A DNA stretch of 64,000 bases from Cristatella mucedo (Eukaryota; Bryozoa; Phylactolaemata; Cristatellidae): contig WPIO01000069.1 of assembly GCA_009760855.2 (NCBI GenBank), forward strand, positions 543,501-607,500. The letters run 5' to 3'. A program made the position numbers and the translations under genes. Every line of letters begins with the position of its first letter. Position 1 is the stretch's first letter. Shown here in pieces: positions 23,001-36,690 of this stretch. Under the pieces are notes generated by a model. The model worked only from the letters and a program-made list of their open reading frames with translations, had not been told where the DNA came from and did not search any database.

Positions 23001-23419
23001 CTAACTTCGTGGTACAATTTTTCTGTGGTAAACTTAACTTTAGTCACAGTACTTAATGCTTGTCGTGTATGCAATACGACATCAGCAAGCTGAATATGCA
23101 ATTGCACTTCATGCTGCATATGAAATTCAAGATCTCATCACTAACATTTGCGCCCATTCAATCCATGTGCTTCGGATAACTCAGCCTGTAGCTTGTCAAG
23201 GATAATCTGGCGGCACTACCTTTGTATGCTGCACCAGCCTGGCCATCAGTCCCCACTGAATTTCTGACTCTATTAACTAGAAGCAATTTAGGTGAAATTA
23301 AACATGCCAGTTTACTCAAAGAAAAGTGTTGGCTCCTTAATCTTTAATTTGGGTGTCAACGACCATAGCATAATCGATGCATACTATGTAAAATAGTTGT
23401 GACAAGCTTTCTTCTCAGC

Positions 23420-23868
23420 ATGTCTACTCCTCCACCAGGCTTAGCATCATACCATCCGCTTTTCCGAGTCTAACCGCTTACCGTTTAACCGTTGTATTAT
23501 CTTCTCAAATTATTGGAGACCATGCCTTAGGTTCGTATTCTCCCAAAGCCTGAATATCACTCCCGACTTGTCTCGCGACACCTCCTGACTTTAAATTTAA
23601 AATGGAACTGACGACTCACCAATTTTGCACAGCATTTACTGGGTCACTGTGATTCGTGCTTCATGTGCTTATGCGTGCTGCTTTTGTAAATGCTGCCACA
23701 AACCATACTTGCATGCTAAACTCATGCACGTCAACAATCATCATGTTATTCTTGTTGTTTAGTGACCGTGCTACTATTAACAGTTTGACTGTGCTTCTTT
23801 TACAAATGATGTAAAGTGCCTTGAAGAATATTCAGTACTCATAGGGCGCGAAATCAAATGTATATAAA
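23420..23868 (+). mobile_element. LINE-A 3' fragment
   Basis: Begins in the HQAKHRTTRF zone (ggcttagcatcataccatcc). It runs through the C-terminal end and 3' UTR (catgctaaactcatgcacgt) to a degenerate hairpin at 23813, where an AT dinucleotide run replaces the TTA tail. Confidence 0.7.
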
Positions 23869-23875
23869 AAATATG

Positions 23876-23913
<38 letters not shown>

Positions 23914-23928
23914 TGCATATGCATATGA
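23869..23928. repeat. (AT)n microsatellite
   Basis: TA/AT dinucleotide run with GCATAT interruptions, directly abutting the end of a LINE-A copy. Confidence 0.8.
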
Positions 23929-24221
23929 CACATTTATTTAAATACCCTTACCGTTTCTATTTCCGGATGGGTGTGCCATCGATAATCAGTAAGTTATCAC
24001 GTCTACTTACCCTTTTGGTAGCTTAAAAGCTCATACGAGTGCTAATTTAATCACTAGCCACGTAGAAAAATCTGCCGTAGAAACGAGCTTGCTGTTCCAT
24101 TGAATTTCTTCTACTCTTGATATCGTTCAGTTCATTTACTTTTGAATAAAATATTTTTTCCAAAAGTGTTAAAAATCTAGGAGCCTATACATGGGGGCTT
24201 ATAAACAGTAACATATATGCA

Positions 24222-24222
24222 A

Positions 24223-24291
<69 letters not shown>

Positions 24292-24302
24292 CATATATAT
24301 AT
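24222..24302. repeat. (AT)n microsatellite
   Basis: About 80 bases of nearly pure AT dinucleotides, then TATG/TGTG-rich sequence to about 24345. Confidence 0.9.
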
Positions 24303-24391
24303 GTAGTCTGTATGTATGTATGTGTACGTGTATGTGTATGCATAATCACTACTAAAACTGCTCGTAATAGTTACACTTCACGAATATTGAT

Positions 24392-24997
24392 TAAAACTCT
24401 GCAGCAAGGCTTGTCTGTCGTGAGCGTCGAAGTTACCACGTTACTCCACTTCTCGCCGACCTGCACTGGCTACCAGTCAAGCAACGGATTGACTTCAAGG
24501 TTTTGTCGCTTACTTTTAGGTCCCTTCATTATATGGCTCCAGCCTATCTCTCAGATATGCTACCCCATTAGGCCAAGCATCGTACCACCCGCTTTTCGGA
24601 ATCCTGCAGTCTACAAATACCTCGTACAAACCGTAAATCCCTTTGAGACCGTGCATTTAGTTCGTATGCTCCCAAAGCCTGGAACTTCCTCCCGACCTGT
24701 GTCAGAACATCCCCTGACCTGACCACATTTAAAAGGAACTTAAAAACGCACCTATTTAGGACAGCATTTACTGGGTCCCTGTGATTCGTCCTTTATGTGC
24801 TTATGAGTGCTGACACTGTGCATGCTGCCACTAACTACATTTTCATGCTGACCCTGTGCATGTCACCCCTAACCATATTATTCATTTTGTTTGTTTTTCA
24901 AGCATGATTTTACTTACCATTCAATTGCATTTCACCATGCAGCAATTGTAAAGCGCCTAGAAAGAGATTAAGTTATCTGAGGGCATTTTATTAAGTG

Positions 24998-25030
<33 letters not shown>
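24392..25030 (+). mobile_element. LINE-A 3' fragment, well preserved
   Basis: Starts at the NSAARLVC zone and runs through HWLPVKQRIDFKVLSLTFRS-type sequence, the C-terminal zone and 3' UTR. The hairpin is at 24950-24995 and a clean (ATT)n tail at 24998-25028. Frameshifted but little diverged. Confidence 0.85.
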
Positions 25031-25457
25031 ACATCTCCTTAGTTACGATGTGACTAATTTATCACACTAACATTTTATTATCGTCTGAAAGAAACGATGC
25101 CAAGACAGGCAAAAATATAGGTGCTAAGCAATCTTCACAGCACAGTAGGCTGTGAGTGCTTTAATATCATTTTAAGAGTAACCTTAGGCCCATTAGATAA
25201 ATTAACCATCAGGAAGCACGTAACGAGTTTGATCAGTATTATTTGCCCTTGTCTTTCTTGAATTGCCTAAACTTCACAAACTTCCCTATTTTAGTAGATA
25301 ATGCAGTAAGTGGGCTCTATATTAAAAGTGAATGACCGATTAAAGCTTTAGCGATGCTCGGAAAGCAGCCAGCTCTACTACATATGGCTCAGCCAGGCCT
25401 TAATTTAGTAGCCCATTCGACCGAGACACCAGTGAGTGTTGCACGATTTGCTGAAAG

Positions 25458-25695
25458 CGAGAACACCTGCCAAAGTGTCAAATAAAGTCAATCCTTTTAA
25501 TTTAAAAGCTATTTAAATAAAAATTAAAAAGATTAGGTTTTTTAATTGTTTAAGAGCAGGTATAATTTTCTCAAAACGAGAACACCTGCCAAGGTGTCAA
25601 ATAAAGTCAATCCTTTTAATTTAAAAGCTATTTAAATCAAAATTACAAAGATTGGCTTTTTTAATTGTTTAAGAGAAGGTATAATTTTGATTTTT
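25458..25695. repeat. 119-bp tandem duplication
   Basis: Two head-to-tail copies (25458-25576 and 25577-25695), each starting cgagaacacctgcca and differing at only a few bases. No coding potential. Confidence 0.85.
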
Positions 25696-28600
25696 TAGCA
25701 CATTTAATTGCATAAGTATGTAAGGATAGATTGATTAGGCTACGAGCTCCTTCAATGAGAGTTTCTATACTGAAACGATAGTTTCAAGACTTTTTCTGTG
25801 GGAACAATTGAGCATAACTTTCTAAGTCTCTGCATTTTTCTGAGTAAAATTATCTAGTTCTAATTAAATTTTGGAAAGCAAAAAGCTTTAGCATGCAAAC
25901 AAGTCAGACATAGTTAGCTTGAGTGCTGGTTAAGCCAGTGCTAAAATTTACCGAACTCGGGAGAGCAAACTTTGTTTACTAATTATGCCTGCCTTTCTTA
26001 TTGCTTAGGTTTCGAGTACAGCTTAAATGATAGAAACTGAACTTGTTATGAGACATAACTATTTGTGGTATGGCAGATACCTATATATTAAAGGCAATGC
26101 TGCGGATAAACAACTGACCAGTTCGCATGAAGATAAATGAGCCAGAAGCCAGGTCTGGATTTTTAGTTGTATTTTAATTCACCCACACAAGTCACATCCT
26201 CGGGAAAAGATGCTGTCAGTTCAAGAGCCTCTGTGTTGCTTCACACCCAGCAGAACTGAATCTGTTATTGACAACCATTAAGCACAGAAAAAGTAACAAT
26301 AATAAAAGGGTCAGAAGCTTGACAGTAGGACTAACTGCCGAAATTCAAAACAGCGTCTCTATCTAAACTGACTTAAGCAGATCTTTTAAAATGATTTCAC
26401 GTCCAATCACTTTTGCAAATAGATTACATGGGGACCAAGTATTCCTTGGTTATTAAGAAATCAGGTTGCCTGTAGGCAAACTAAACGCTTGATTTCAACT
26501 GGTATTTAGGCGATCGTTCAAGGTAAATAAGAGATTGCTTGATGAGCTGTTTGCTATTGACATGCTGTTTAAGCACTTCTAAAAATGCTCTAATTTTTTT
26601 GAAATGCACCTGCAACTTTTTCATTCCATGGGAGGATATACTAAGAGAAATTACCAACCGCAGACAACAATCAGACTTATTAATCCTGCAGTGATTATCC
26701 AAGGATTGGGCTTGATCTTCAACATATTTAATGCCAATTCATGTTTGAATAGCTAATGCAGTGACCATTCCAAAATTGACAGTGGGGATAACTTTTAAAG
26801 AGTGAATATTTAAAATTCACACTTAAGTGTATTCCCCACATCAAATAGTGAACTTGATATCAATAAATAATAATGAAATCATAGGGAGGCAAACAGAATT
26901 TGCTTGCACCGTTTTTCTACCACATTATGGAAACCTTAATGTATCTTGCAAATCCCCCAAATTTTACTCATTACTTTAACAGGGAATTTGGTAAGAGTGA
27001 ACGAGATACAATTAATCATCCTACTATTGACTACATTCATGAATGGTCTAAGACAGCAAGTCCTCACAGACCGTGTTTTGTTAGCTTTTCAATCTGATAA
27101 TCATCCTGGGGAAGTCTCAGGAATTGATTATTATACAGAGCATGAGTCATCTGTATAGCCCTGTAAGTGAATCTAATTTCTATATAGGGATTTGCATATG
27201 TCGAAAGCTAAAAACTTTGGACCTGTGACAAAAGTTATTATAACTTTGCCGTACAATGTTGTAGCCCTTATCTAGAAAATGAACGACCAGTGGTAGCTAT
27301 ATTTGACTGTGTATGAAAAAATACATGCTCTTACCGATTGACGACCCAGTTTAAACCTGAGATGATTTTGAATGTCTCCAAATTTGAAAGATAGTAATAA
27401 TTATAACAGGTACGCGATATCTGTGTAGCACTATTAGAGATACCGATCTCTCGCCAGCACTTAACATATGCGGCAAAGAAGGGTGACCATATGGTTAGTG
27501 ATAACATGCTCAATAGCCGTACGAATTAATATTTTTGGAATCAGCAAACCTGGTGTTAGTAACCATATGCACACCAATGGCAAATCAAACGAAACGGAAG
27601 TTCCTTTGAGGAACAGGTGGCTGCAGCCTGTTTATGAATGAAGTCACTTAAGAGGATGTCCCACATTAGGACCCGGCACGAAGTTCGCTGTACCCTGCTT
27701 GTAATGAAAGCTCAGAACCCTATGTGTCTAGTACTCGTAATCAAGCATTTGCTATTAAGTATCCTAAGAATGAAAACGAACACTAAATAGTGGGCAGTAG
27801 TTTTAACTTTCGGTTTCTACGTAAGCATCAATTTTCCTGAGCATGTGAAGCCGAAATGGTTTCAGAGAAAATTCTCGATACACGAAGACTGGGTCACTTT
27901 GTGATTCACTTCAGTGTTGTCGATTGCTTATGTTATCCTTTATATTTCACTCGTCATGTGTCGAAGATTCGTAAATGTCCAGTTCCTTAGTACGCTGATA
28001 ATGTTACCTCCAAAATATCTCAATAATTTGGAAAGAAAGAACGAGCGACGATTAAGCATATCTTTGCTTAAGGCGACCTGATTTGACGATTTTCCGGAGT
28101 GACCGCTTCAGGATGGACGATAACATAGTTCTTTCAAAGAATCGTAAAGATTGCCATTTGTTTTGTGAATAGTGTTTCAACTTAAATTCAAGTTGTAGCA
28201 AAAAAATCCAGATAATAAAAATACTAATCTATTCTTCTGTTTAACTAAGCATGCAATCATATTAGTAAAAGAGGTTGTGCTAAATTATTGATTGCTGCTG
28301 GCACAGTACTAGGTCTTAACCATAGAGAATGTTGTGTAAGACCATTGTAATTGACAATATCCAGGTTACAGACTTGATGGCTAGGGCTCCATGAGCCAGA
28401 TTTGCCAGTCAGCCTCAGCCATGTTTGAGGTCAGTGCGATTGATTGAAAAACATAAGATTGGGCCTGATCAATTTTCAGGTCAGGACTGGTAGCTGAAGC
28501 ATAGGCCGTTTTTGAGAGCCTGGGATGGTGAAAGCATTTAATCAGGCAGGGAGTGGTGTTCAACGGGTGCCTGCAGAGGAGCATTCGGACTTAAGGTTCC

Positions 28601-29205
28601 CATTTTATTTCCTCTTCAATACAATGGCATTATTGTATCACCGATGTATTAGATTTAGCTACAAATTTGAGATGGTAGAATGCCAATCGTCGGGTCCACG
28701 TGCGGCTTTAAAAAAGCTCTTCGTATTATATAACTATAGCAGCAAAACATTAATTTTACCGAACTTTATCCTTAGGAAAGAGTGTTGAAAAAAGATTCGA
28801 TTGCAAGTCGTTCTGAGACGCGATGATTATAATTACGTAATATTGATTAACCGTCAATTTCTAATAGCTTACATATTCAGACTACTTCAACTGAAGCTTA
28901 AATAAATTTAAAAGTGCAGCCGGCCAGTTTTCTTAAGATTAGCAGCCGCCAAGCTTTTTTAAATTAATTACTGTGTAACATAACACCCCTTGTGAAAGAG
29001 AAGAATTTGGGTAAGATCCAGCTTAATTTGAACGCCAAGTTTAAATGGGCATGACTCAACCGTGTTGTTGGCACATGTGTTATTATAAAGATGTTTAACC
29101 TGAAGGCCGCTCGTCTTACCCTAGCTCAGTGGCGTGGCGAGTGGCAGTGTGGTCGGGGTATGACGGGGCTTAGCTGGGACTAGCGCCTGACCTCCTGGAA
29201 CTCAG
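25696..29205. other. No recognisable gene or repeat
   Basis: Mostly AT-rich single-copy sequence. A short minus-strand open stretch at 26481-26640 from an internal ATG (MKKLQVHFKKIRAFLEVLK) looks helical but has no supporting splice sites or family match. Nothing else stands out. Confidence 0.4.
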
Positions 29206-29209
29206 CTAC

Positions 29210-31600
29210 AATAGTAATACACCTGATAGAGAACCCTCAGAGAACTCAATCTCTTATTAGGCGCTTTACATTTGCAGAAAATGGAAACGTGATTGAATGG
29301 TAAGTGGCATCAAGCTTGATAAATAACACGAATAACCTGGTTAGGGGTTACATGCATAAGGTCAGCATACGCATATAGATAGTGGCAGCATGCATAGTGT
29401 CATCAAGCATAAACTTATAAAGGACGAATCAGAGGAACACACTAAGTGCTGTCCTAAGTAGGTGCGTTAAGTTCTTTTAACTGTGGTCAAGTCAGGGGAT
29501 GTTGTGACCCAAGTCGGGAAGGAGTCCCAGGCTTTAAGAGCTTGCGAATAAATGAACGGTCTCCAAAGAATTTGAGGTTTGTAAGAGGTAATGGTAAACT
29601 GTTAGATTCCAAAATGCTGAAGGTACGATGCTAGGACTGGTGAGGAAGTAGATCTGAGAGATGGGCTTCTGCCAAATAATGAAGTGACCTAAAAGTGAGC
29701 GAAAAACTCTTGAAGTCGATCTGTTGCTTGACTGGTAGCTATTGCTGGTCGGAGAGAAGTGGTGCAATGTGGCAACTACGAGATTCACAAAAGGCAAGAC
29801 TAGCTGCAGAGCTTTGCACTAGCTGTAACCATTAGATCACACACGCTGGTCGGCCAGCAAGCAGCAAGTTACAGAAGTCAAGACGGGACGTCTAAAATGC
29901 ACGGATCACCATAGACGTGGTATTCTTTTCTAAACAAGCCTGATTTTTATTACTGTTATGTAGCTTAAAGTAGGCAGACTTGACTGCGGAGCTGATGAGG
30001 TCGTCTAACTACAGGTCACTTTGGAAAATGACACCCACAATTTGTGCAGATTAAACGTGGGATATGCTGGCAGAGCTAATTTTGAACGCTATCCTTTTCA
30101 ATTTTTGAATCACACTTGGTTTACCCATAACTAGCCGGTTAGTTTTACCGTCATTTAATTTGAAAGAGATTCCGTCCACTAGCTGATGTCCTCAAAAAAT
30201 CCATCAAGGAGTTGAGAGAAGTTGAGGTGCTCGAAGCCTGCGAGGGATCAAAGCAAAGGTACAACTGAGTGTCCTCTGCATAGACGTGAAAGCCTGGATT
30301 GTGCATGAAAATCACATCAGCATGAGGGTGGTAAAAATTATGTAAAGAACCTCGCCTAGCACGGAACCCTGAGGTACCCCATATTTCAGAGCTACATCGC
30401 ATGATTATCTCCATTCACGTCAATGGACCCTGGAGTCACACACTGCGATAGGACCTGAACAATTGCATAGCAGTCCAAGTGATGCCAAGGCGAAATGAAA
30501 GGCGTTCTAGAAGAACTTGGTGATCGATGGCATCAAAAGCTGGCGAAAGATCTAGCAAAGCAAACAAAGATACTCTACCAATATCTGAATTCTTAAGTAG
30601 GTCGGTGTACTCCCTAAGCAATGTTGATTCAGGGGAGTTATTAGCTCTGAAGCCAGGCTGGAACTTACTAGCAAGGTTGGAAGTTTCAATATATAAGCTC
30701 AGGTGGTCCACCACGACTCGTTTCAGTGTCTTCGATGGGAACGCTAGAAAAAAATCGGGCGGTAGTTGCTCAAGTTCACTTGGTCTAACATCGCTTTCTC
30801 GAGAAGTGGCCTGACTACAGCTTTTTTTAAAGGTGCTGGCACATGACCCGATACTAATGACATGTTAATGATGCAAGTTATGCATGGCAGCAGCATATTA
30901 GTAAAACGTATTAGCCAGAGAGTACAAAAGGTTCCGACGGGCTTGATGTCTTCTTTCATTGGGATGTGAACTTCTCGACCATGTCTTAAGTGACCTGCTT
31001 GAGTGTAGACATTGTGGTGCTGGAAGGAATCGAGGGACAGCATTCTAGCAGAGATGCTGATATCACAGGAATAAATTCCGTGATCTTGTCTATCTCCTGA
31101 ACGAAAAAGCTATAGAAGCGATCAGCTAGATCATCACAGGGGATATACGTAAGGAGCTCACCTCAGAATGGTTGAGGAGATGGTTAATTGTCGACATCAG
31201 CATCGTTGGATTATGCATGTGTAATTCAACAATTTTTTATACAGGAGCTAAACTTGGCCTTTGCTAGGATCGATTGGTACAACCCATAGTAGTTCTCTAT
31301 ATGCCTGTCGATGGACAGTCAGTCGTGATTTTTTTCATACTTTTTCAAGCTTGCAATTAGTAAACCTAGCTTGTTTAGCACTGACGGTTTTGAGCCTTTT
31401 ACGGTTCCGAGTTATCCCTAAGTCTGTAAAAGTAATACAGTTAATAGTTGTTATGATTCTCTTGTACTATAACACTCTGAGTAGGATTATTGGGAACCCA
31501 CAATTATTATTATATTATGCAAGAAAAACCTGCCAGAAAGAAGAGATTACTGCTGGTAGTGTAGTCGTCAGCTTTAGACCAAAGTTACAGTGTTCGGCAT
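29210..31600 (-). mobile_element. Long LINE-A relic, linker through tail
   Basis: Tail and hairpin at 29210-29275, C-terminal zone to about 29830, and post-RT to about 30120. RT runs about 30150-30720, with ALLDLSPAFDAIDHQVLLER and YAEDTQLYLCFDPSQ visible. The pre-RT segment (PAPLKKAVVRPLLEKAMLD) is near 30800-30850, and the endonuclease-RT linker continues to about 31600. Many frameshifts. It is the most continuous LINE-A here. Confidence 0.8.
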
Positions 31601-31699
31601 AATAGACTGCAACGCTCCCCACGGCCGGGCTAGAAGCCGGATCCAAGGGAATGACCTAAATGACAGCCACCTGTCTGCTGTGTGGATAATTAGACGGTG

Positions 31700-31780
31700 A
31701 ATAAGTAGAAGAAGCAACAGCAGCATCAAACAACAAAAGCAAGCAGCAGAGACTCAGCGTTCACGAACCACTTAAGGACC
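31700..31780 (-). repeat. Inverted flank block Q
   Basis: The reverse complement (gctgagtctctgctgcttgc) matches 15825-15875 on the plus strand. With block P it forms one unit that is inverted relative to copy 1. Confidence 0.5.
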
Positions 31781-32820
31781 ATAATAAGAATAATACACTT
31801 GACAAAGCGCCCTCAAAGAACTTAATCTCTCTCTAGGCGCTTTACATTTGCTGTAAAGTAAATGCAATTGAATGGTAAGTAAAATCAGGCTTGAAAAACA
31901 AACGAAATGAATAATATGGTTAGGGGTGACATGCACAGGGTCAGCATGCAAATGTAGTTAGTGGCAGCATGCACAGTGTCAGCGCTCATAAGCACATAAA
32001 GGACGAATCACAGGGACCCACTAAATGCTGTCCTAAATAGGTGCGTTTTTAAGTTCCTTTTAAATGTGGTCAGGTCAGGGGATGTTCTGACGCAGGTCGG
32101 GAGGCAGTTCCAGGCTTTGGGAGCATATGAACTAAATGCACGGTCTCAAAAGGATTTAAGGTTTGTACGAGGTATTTCTAGACTGTTGGATTCCGAAAAG
32201 CAGGTGGTACGATGCTTGGCCTGATGGGGTAGTATATCTGAAAGATAGGCTGGAGCCATAGAATTAAGGGACCTAAAAGTGAGTGACGAAACCTTGAAGT
32301 CAATCCGTTGCTTGACTGGTAGCCAGTGCAGGTCGGCGAGAAGTGGAGTAATGTCGCAACTGCAACGCTTACGGCAGACAAGTCTAGCTGCCGAGTTTTG
32401 CACCAGCTGCAATCGCCTGATCGCACATGCTGGTAGGCCAATAAGCAGTGAGTTGCAGAAGTCGAGACGAGATGTCACGAATGCATGGACCAACTTAGAT
32501 GTGGTATCTTTATCTAAACAAGCCCAAATTTTAGCAACGTTGTGAAGCTGAAAATAGACGGATTTGACTGTGGAGCTGATATGGTCGTCTAACGAGAGAT
32601 CGCTTTGGAATATGACACCTAGATTTCGAGCTGATTCAACTGGATATATGCTGGCAGAGCCAATTTTGAGTGTCAGCCTGTCCAATCTCTGGATCACACT
32701 GGGTTGGCCCATAACTAGTAAGTTAGTTTTATCATCGTTGAGTTTTAGAAAATTTGCTGCCATCCATGTGCGGACGTCATCAATGCATGCAGCTAGTGAC
32801 TTTAGAGAATTTGAGGTGCT
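31781..32820 (-). mobile_element. LINE-A 3' half, best-preserved frame
   Basis: A 205-codon uninterrupted frame (32146-32763) covers the end of RT and the post-RT region. It includes FLKLNDDKTNLLVMG, SDLSLDDHISSTVKS, RRLQLVQNSAARLVC and LHWLPVKQRIDFKV. A short frameshift precedes the C-terminal zone, 3' UTR, hairpin and tail (31781-31850). Low divergence makes it one of the youngest copies. It is inserted inside the inverted P-Q block. Confidence 0.85.
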
Positions 32821-32904
32821 GGACTGTAAGGGGCCCGAGTTTCAGAATCTTAAACACAATGCCGTTGATTCTTAACCGACCTTTAAAGCAAGCTTGATTC
32901 GTAT

Positions 32905-33300
32905 AGATTGACGCTCCGGTTTCACACGAGCGACGAAACACAGACCTTGAGAGGTGAGTAAACAGCCGTGTATTCAAAGAACGACAGCATGCGCCCGTTC
33001 TTCCCTCCGTCCGTCTTCCTACTGAGCTTGACGGTTGGCTCAACCCGGCTTCCATGTCACCTGTTGGCTAGGTCGCATCGAAAACTAGCAAGCCGGCACC
33101 CAGCCGAACACTGCATGTCGGTGTACACGAGCCGAGCATCCTGGCCACAACTTAAGCCTGTTTTAGCGTTTGATACTAACGTTTTTCTGACGGACGGCTA
33201 TCTTTTAGTCTTCAGGTTTCTGTTCTGGCGCCACTCAGCCCATTACCTCAGGTGATTTCCAAGTTTCACTACTGGAAGCGCCTGCATGCTAAAACATTCT
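32905..33300 (+). repeat. Inverted flank block P, copy 3
   Basis: Matches 15300-15720 in opposite orientation. The frame shared with copy 1 is open here from about 32968 to 33255 (YSKNDSMRPFFPPSVFLLSL) but has no ATG at its left end. Unrecognised; may be a gene relic carried in the duplication. Confidence 0.6.
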
Positions 33301-33900
33301 AAGCCTAGCTTCAATGATTGGCAGGCGATTCCAGCAAAACTAGTTGTACTGGGTATGCAGAACAGCATGAAGTAAATTTTTCTACAGTCATCTTGGGTTG
33401 AATATCATTGGCAGCAACGGGCACCACCATTTCATTTGAACTAACCCAGGACGATGAATATGAGCGGATCCTGCTCTCCAGTTCAAAGGCAAATTCCATT
33501 AAACAGCGATGTGGAAACCCTGTCGTAGCCAGTTCAACCTCACCAGCAGAATTCTGCTAGCTTGGAAACGCGCCAGAACATGATTGTGTCGCTGCTGAAG
33601 CTTGTAGACTTTAAACGACCCACTGTAGAAAAAGTCATGTAGAAGAGCAGTGCACCTGTTTCAACGGTTATTTATCGATTTACTGCACATTTTAAAGAGC
33701 ACTTCTACAGATTGCTTCCCAGGTTAGTCACGTTCAATCGTGTCAAAGAGTCATTATCGCAAAAGAATTGAGTGCCTATTGTTAGCAGCTGAAATAAAGA
33801 ATTTAACAAATTGCATTTGTAAGCGACCAATTTTTCAAGGCTTGCCCCGCCCCGACACACGATGAAAAGTTCCGAGGCCAGTCGATTTGCTTGAAGGCCA

Positions 33901-34080
33901 GTAAAAAAATAAATACTAGGTGATTTAACAGCCTGTTTTTGTATAGCGACACAAGGGCCTTTACTGCTATCACCGCCGCTTTCAGTAGCGATAAAGGATT
34001 GCACACTGCAGAATTCGAATCCACGACCTCGGGGCTGAGGTCGTGAAAAGCAACCACCTTACCTGGTGAGCAATTACGAC
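33901..34080 (-). mobile_element. tRNA-derived SINE, family 2
   Basis: Minus-strand A-box region (AGGTAAGGTGGTTGC), B-box-like GGATTCGAATTC, then a body shared with 42130-42306 (TGTCGCTATACAAAAACAGG). No LINE-A tail. Confidence 0.7.
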
Positions 34081-34205
34081 TCACTCAACTCATACAGAGA
34101 ATTGCAGCAATCGATCGGGGTTACTAGCACATGCACAGACCGACTCCAATATCTCCTCAACGAACAGAACACTGCCTATTGTAAATCCCTGGATTTATCA
34201 AATTC

Positions 34206-35513
34206 ATAATAGTAATTATTTCTAATACATTTCATTAGGCACCCTCAGAGTATTCGATCTCTTTCTAGGCGCTTTTTATTTTTACAAAGGAAGCACGATC
34301 GAACGTTTAGTGGTATCATGCTCAATAAACAGCAAGAATAACATGGGATAGGGATGACATGCACAGTGTCAGCCCCCGAAGGAACATGAATGATGAATCA
34401 TGGCGACCCACTAAAGGCTATTTTAAATAGATGTGCTTTAGCTTATTTGTTAATGGTAACAAGTCTGGAGACGTTTTGACGCAGGTCGGGAGTGAGTACT
34501 GGGCTTTGGGAGCATACGAACTAAACTCACGGTCTCCGAAGAGTTTGAGGTTTATGCAAGGTATAGTTAAACAGTTAGATTTCGAAAAGCTGGTGGAATG
34601 ATGCTTAGCTTGGTGGCGAAGTATATCTGATAAGTATGCTGTATCTAAAGAATTAAAATACCTGAAAGTGAGAGACAAAACTTTAAAGTAGCTGAGAATC
34701 TTGACCTGGGAGCCAGCGCAGGTCGGCGAGATGAGGATTGATTTGGCAACTTCGACACTCTCTACAGCCCAGCCTAGCTGCTGAGTGTTCCACCACCTGT
34801 GAGCACCTGATTGCACAGGCTGGTAGATCAGCAAGCAGTGAGCTAACAAAAAGTCAAGAAGAGAAGCCGCAAATGCATGGACCAACTTAGACGTGGTATC
34901 ACTTTCTAATCAAGCCCGAATTTCATCAGTTTTACGTACCTGGAAGTAGGCCGACTTGACTGCAGCTCATTAGCTCGTCCAATGAAAGAACACTTTGGAA
35001 CATGACATGTAGAGTTTGTGCAGATTACACAGAAAATATGCTGGCAGAGCCGATTTTTTTGAGCGTCAGACTTTCCAATTTTGGAATCGCACTTAGTTGC
35101 CCATAACTACTAAGTTGGTTTTATCAACATTCAATTTAGGAAAATCTCCTACCATACCATGTGCGGATGTCATCAATACATTCAGCAAGTGAGTTGAGAG
35201 AATTCGAGGTGCTCGAAGGCTGGGAGGGATCAAAGCAAAGGAATAACAGATTGTCATCCGCATACAGGTGAAAGCCTAGATTGTGCTTGGCAATCACATC
35301 AGCAAGACGCAGAATATAAACCGTAAAAAAAGAACCGGACCCCTGGCACGGAGCCCTGGGGTACCCCATATTTCAAAGGAGCCTCGAATTATCTAGGTCA
35401 CGTCACGTTCACGTCAACAGTCTTGAGTCTCACACAGAAATAGGACCTGAACCATTGCAGAGCAGTGCCAGTGATGGTCAGGCGAGATGAGCGGCGCTCA
35501 AGAATAACTTGGT
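34206..35513 (-). mobile_element. LINE-A, RT to tail, inserted in LDR copy 3
   Basis: Tail at 34206, C-terminal zone about 34420-34700, post-RT to about 35080. RT end with DVIAKHNLGFHLYADDNLLF (about 35240-35320) and VPQGS zone near 35355. 5'-truncated at about 35513. Frameshifted. Confidence 0.8.
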
Positions 35514-36524
35514 TACGTAAATTTAGTTTGATCAGGGACCTGCATGAAGCCACTTGGTGGCTTTGCAGCCCATTTATACGGCAACTCCCTCACTAGCGAC
35601 TGTCAGTTTTTCTATACGGATTTAAACAACGTTTAGTGCTACAAGCGATTCAGCATCACAATGGTAATCTCTGATTAGTTTTTCATTGATTTGAGCTGAC
35701 TAATGTATTAGCCAATTTGGTAGTAGGTGCTTGCAATGCAAGGCATTTGAATGTTCTTGCAAAATTTCATAAAATGTCTTTTGTTCATCATTTTTAAGAG
35801 AGTTTAGTACAAAATTCCAGAAAAATTGATCAATCCCTCCCCCGGTTTCTGCTTAATGGTGGTTTCCCGGCGACTAACGGTAATTTTCTTTAACCATTAA
35901 GAAACGGGCTGTACCTCTGCGGGAGACCGCAGACAAGCGACCAAAGGCCCTTGTGAGTGAGAAACTGGCATACTGTAGAGCGAAGTTCTACGGGAAGCCC
36001 GTGAAGGCTTAGTGGAAAGTTCGATAGACAGTTAAAAGTCACGGCAGTCTGCTCGATTTGCAATGGAATAAAGGGGATCGGGCCAAACTTGTGGGGCTCA
36101 TTCACGAAAGCAGTTCCCTATACTTTCAAAATCATATATGCTGACCCGAGTATTACTTTATTTCAATATAAGTTTTCTCTTTACCTTCACATGGCCGATT
36201 TCTTGCGTATTTTAGGTCCATAAAAGCCAATAGCAGGTTGAACGGGCCACGGCATTCTAATAGCGTGCATTCACCGAGGCTGTTACAAGGAAATTTACTA
36301 CTTAGAGAGCTTAATTAAGTCTGTGAATATGCAGAATACGTAAAATACCTAGAATGATTTTAATTTATTAGAGAGCTATTTTCAAAATCTATCAAAATTA
36401 ATAATGATATTTTGTACGGGTATGGTAAGCAACTTGATAGAATTCATCTCACTAAACGAAGAGTTAGTGAAGAGTATAGCTGATTCAGCAAAGCATTCAG
36501 TAAAGTCAGTATACGAATGAAACA

Positions 36525-36690
36525 TAAAACACCGTGTGTGTAGTAAATCTCTCACCAGGTACTTCAAGTATGCCATGGGGTTCAAGCGTAGGAGCTCGGT
36601 CGTAATGGTGAGAACCTTTACATCAGCCTTGAAAGGCAGCTACCTTCAAGCCTCGGCCAAAACAGAGCACTGCTCTTTGTTCACAAAAGA
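36525..36690 (-). mobile_element. tRNA-derived SINE, family 1, in LDR copy 3
   Basis: Minus-strand A-box-like TTTTGGCCGAGGCTTGAAGG and B-box-like GCTTGAACCCC, in the same place as in LDR copies 1 and 2. Confidence 0.6.

Noticed and set aside
16478-25030. CRISPR-like regular repeats
   Set aside because: Recurring short motifs here are LINE-A tails and LDR segments, not evenly spaced direct repeats with spacers.
29120-29205. Another copy of flank block P
   Set aside because: Only a few short matches (gagtggcagtg) that I could not extend.
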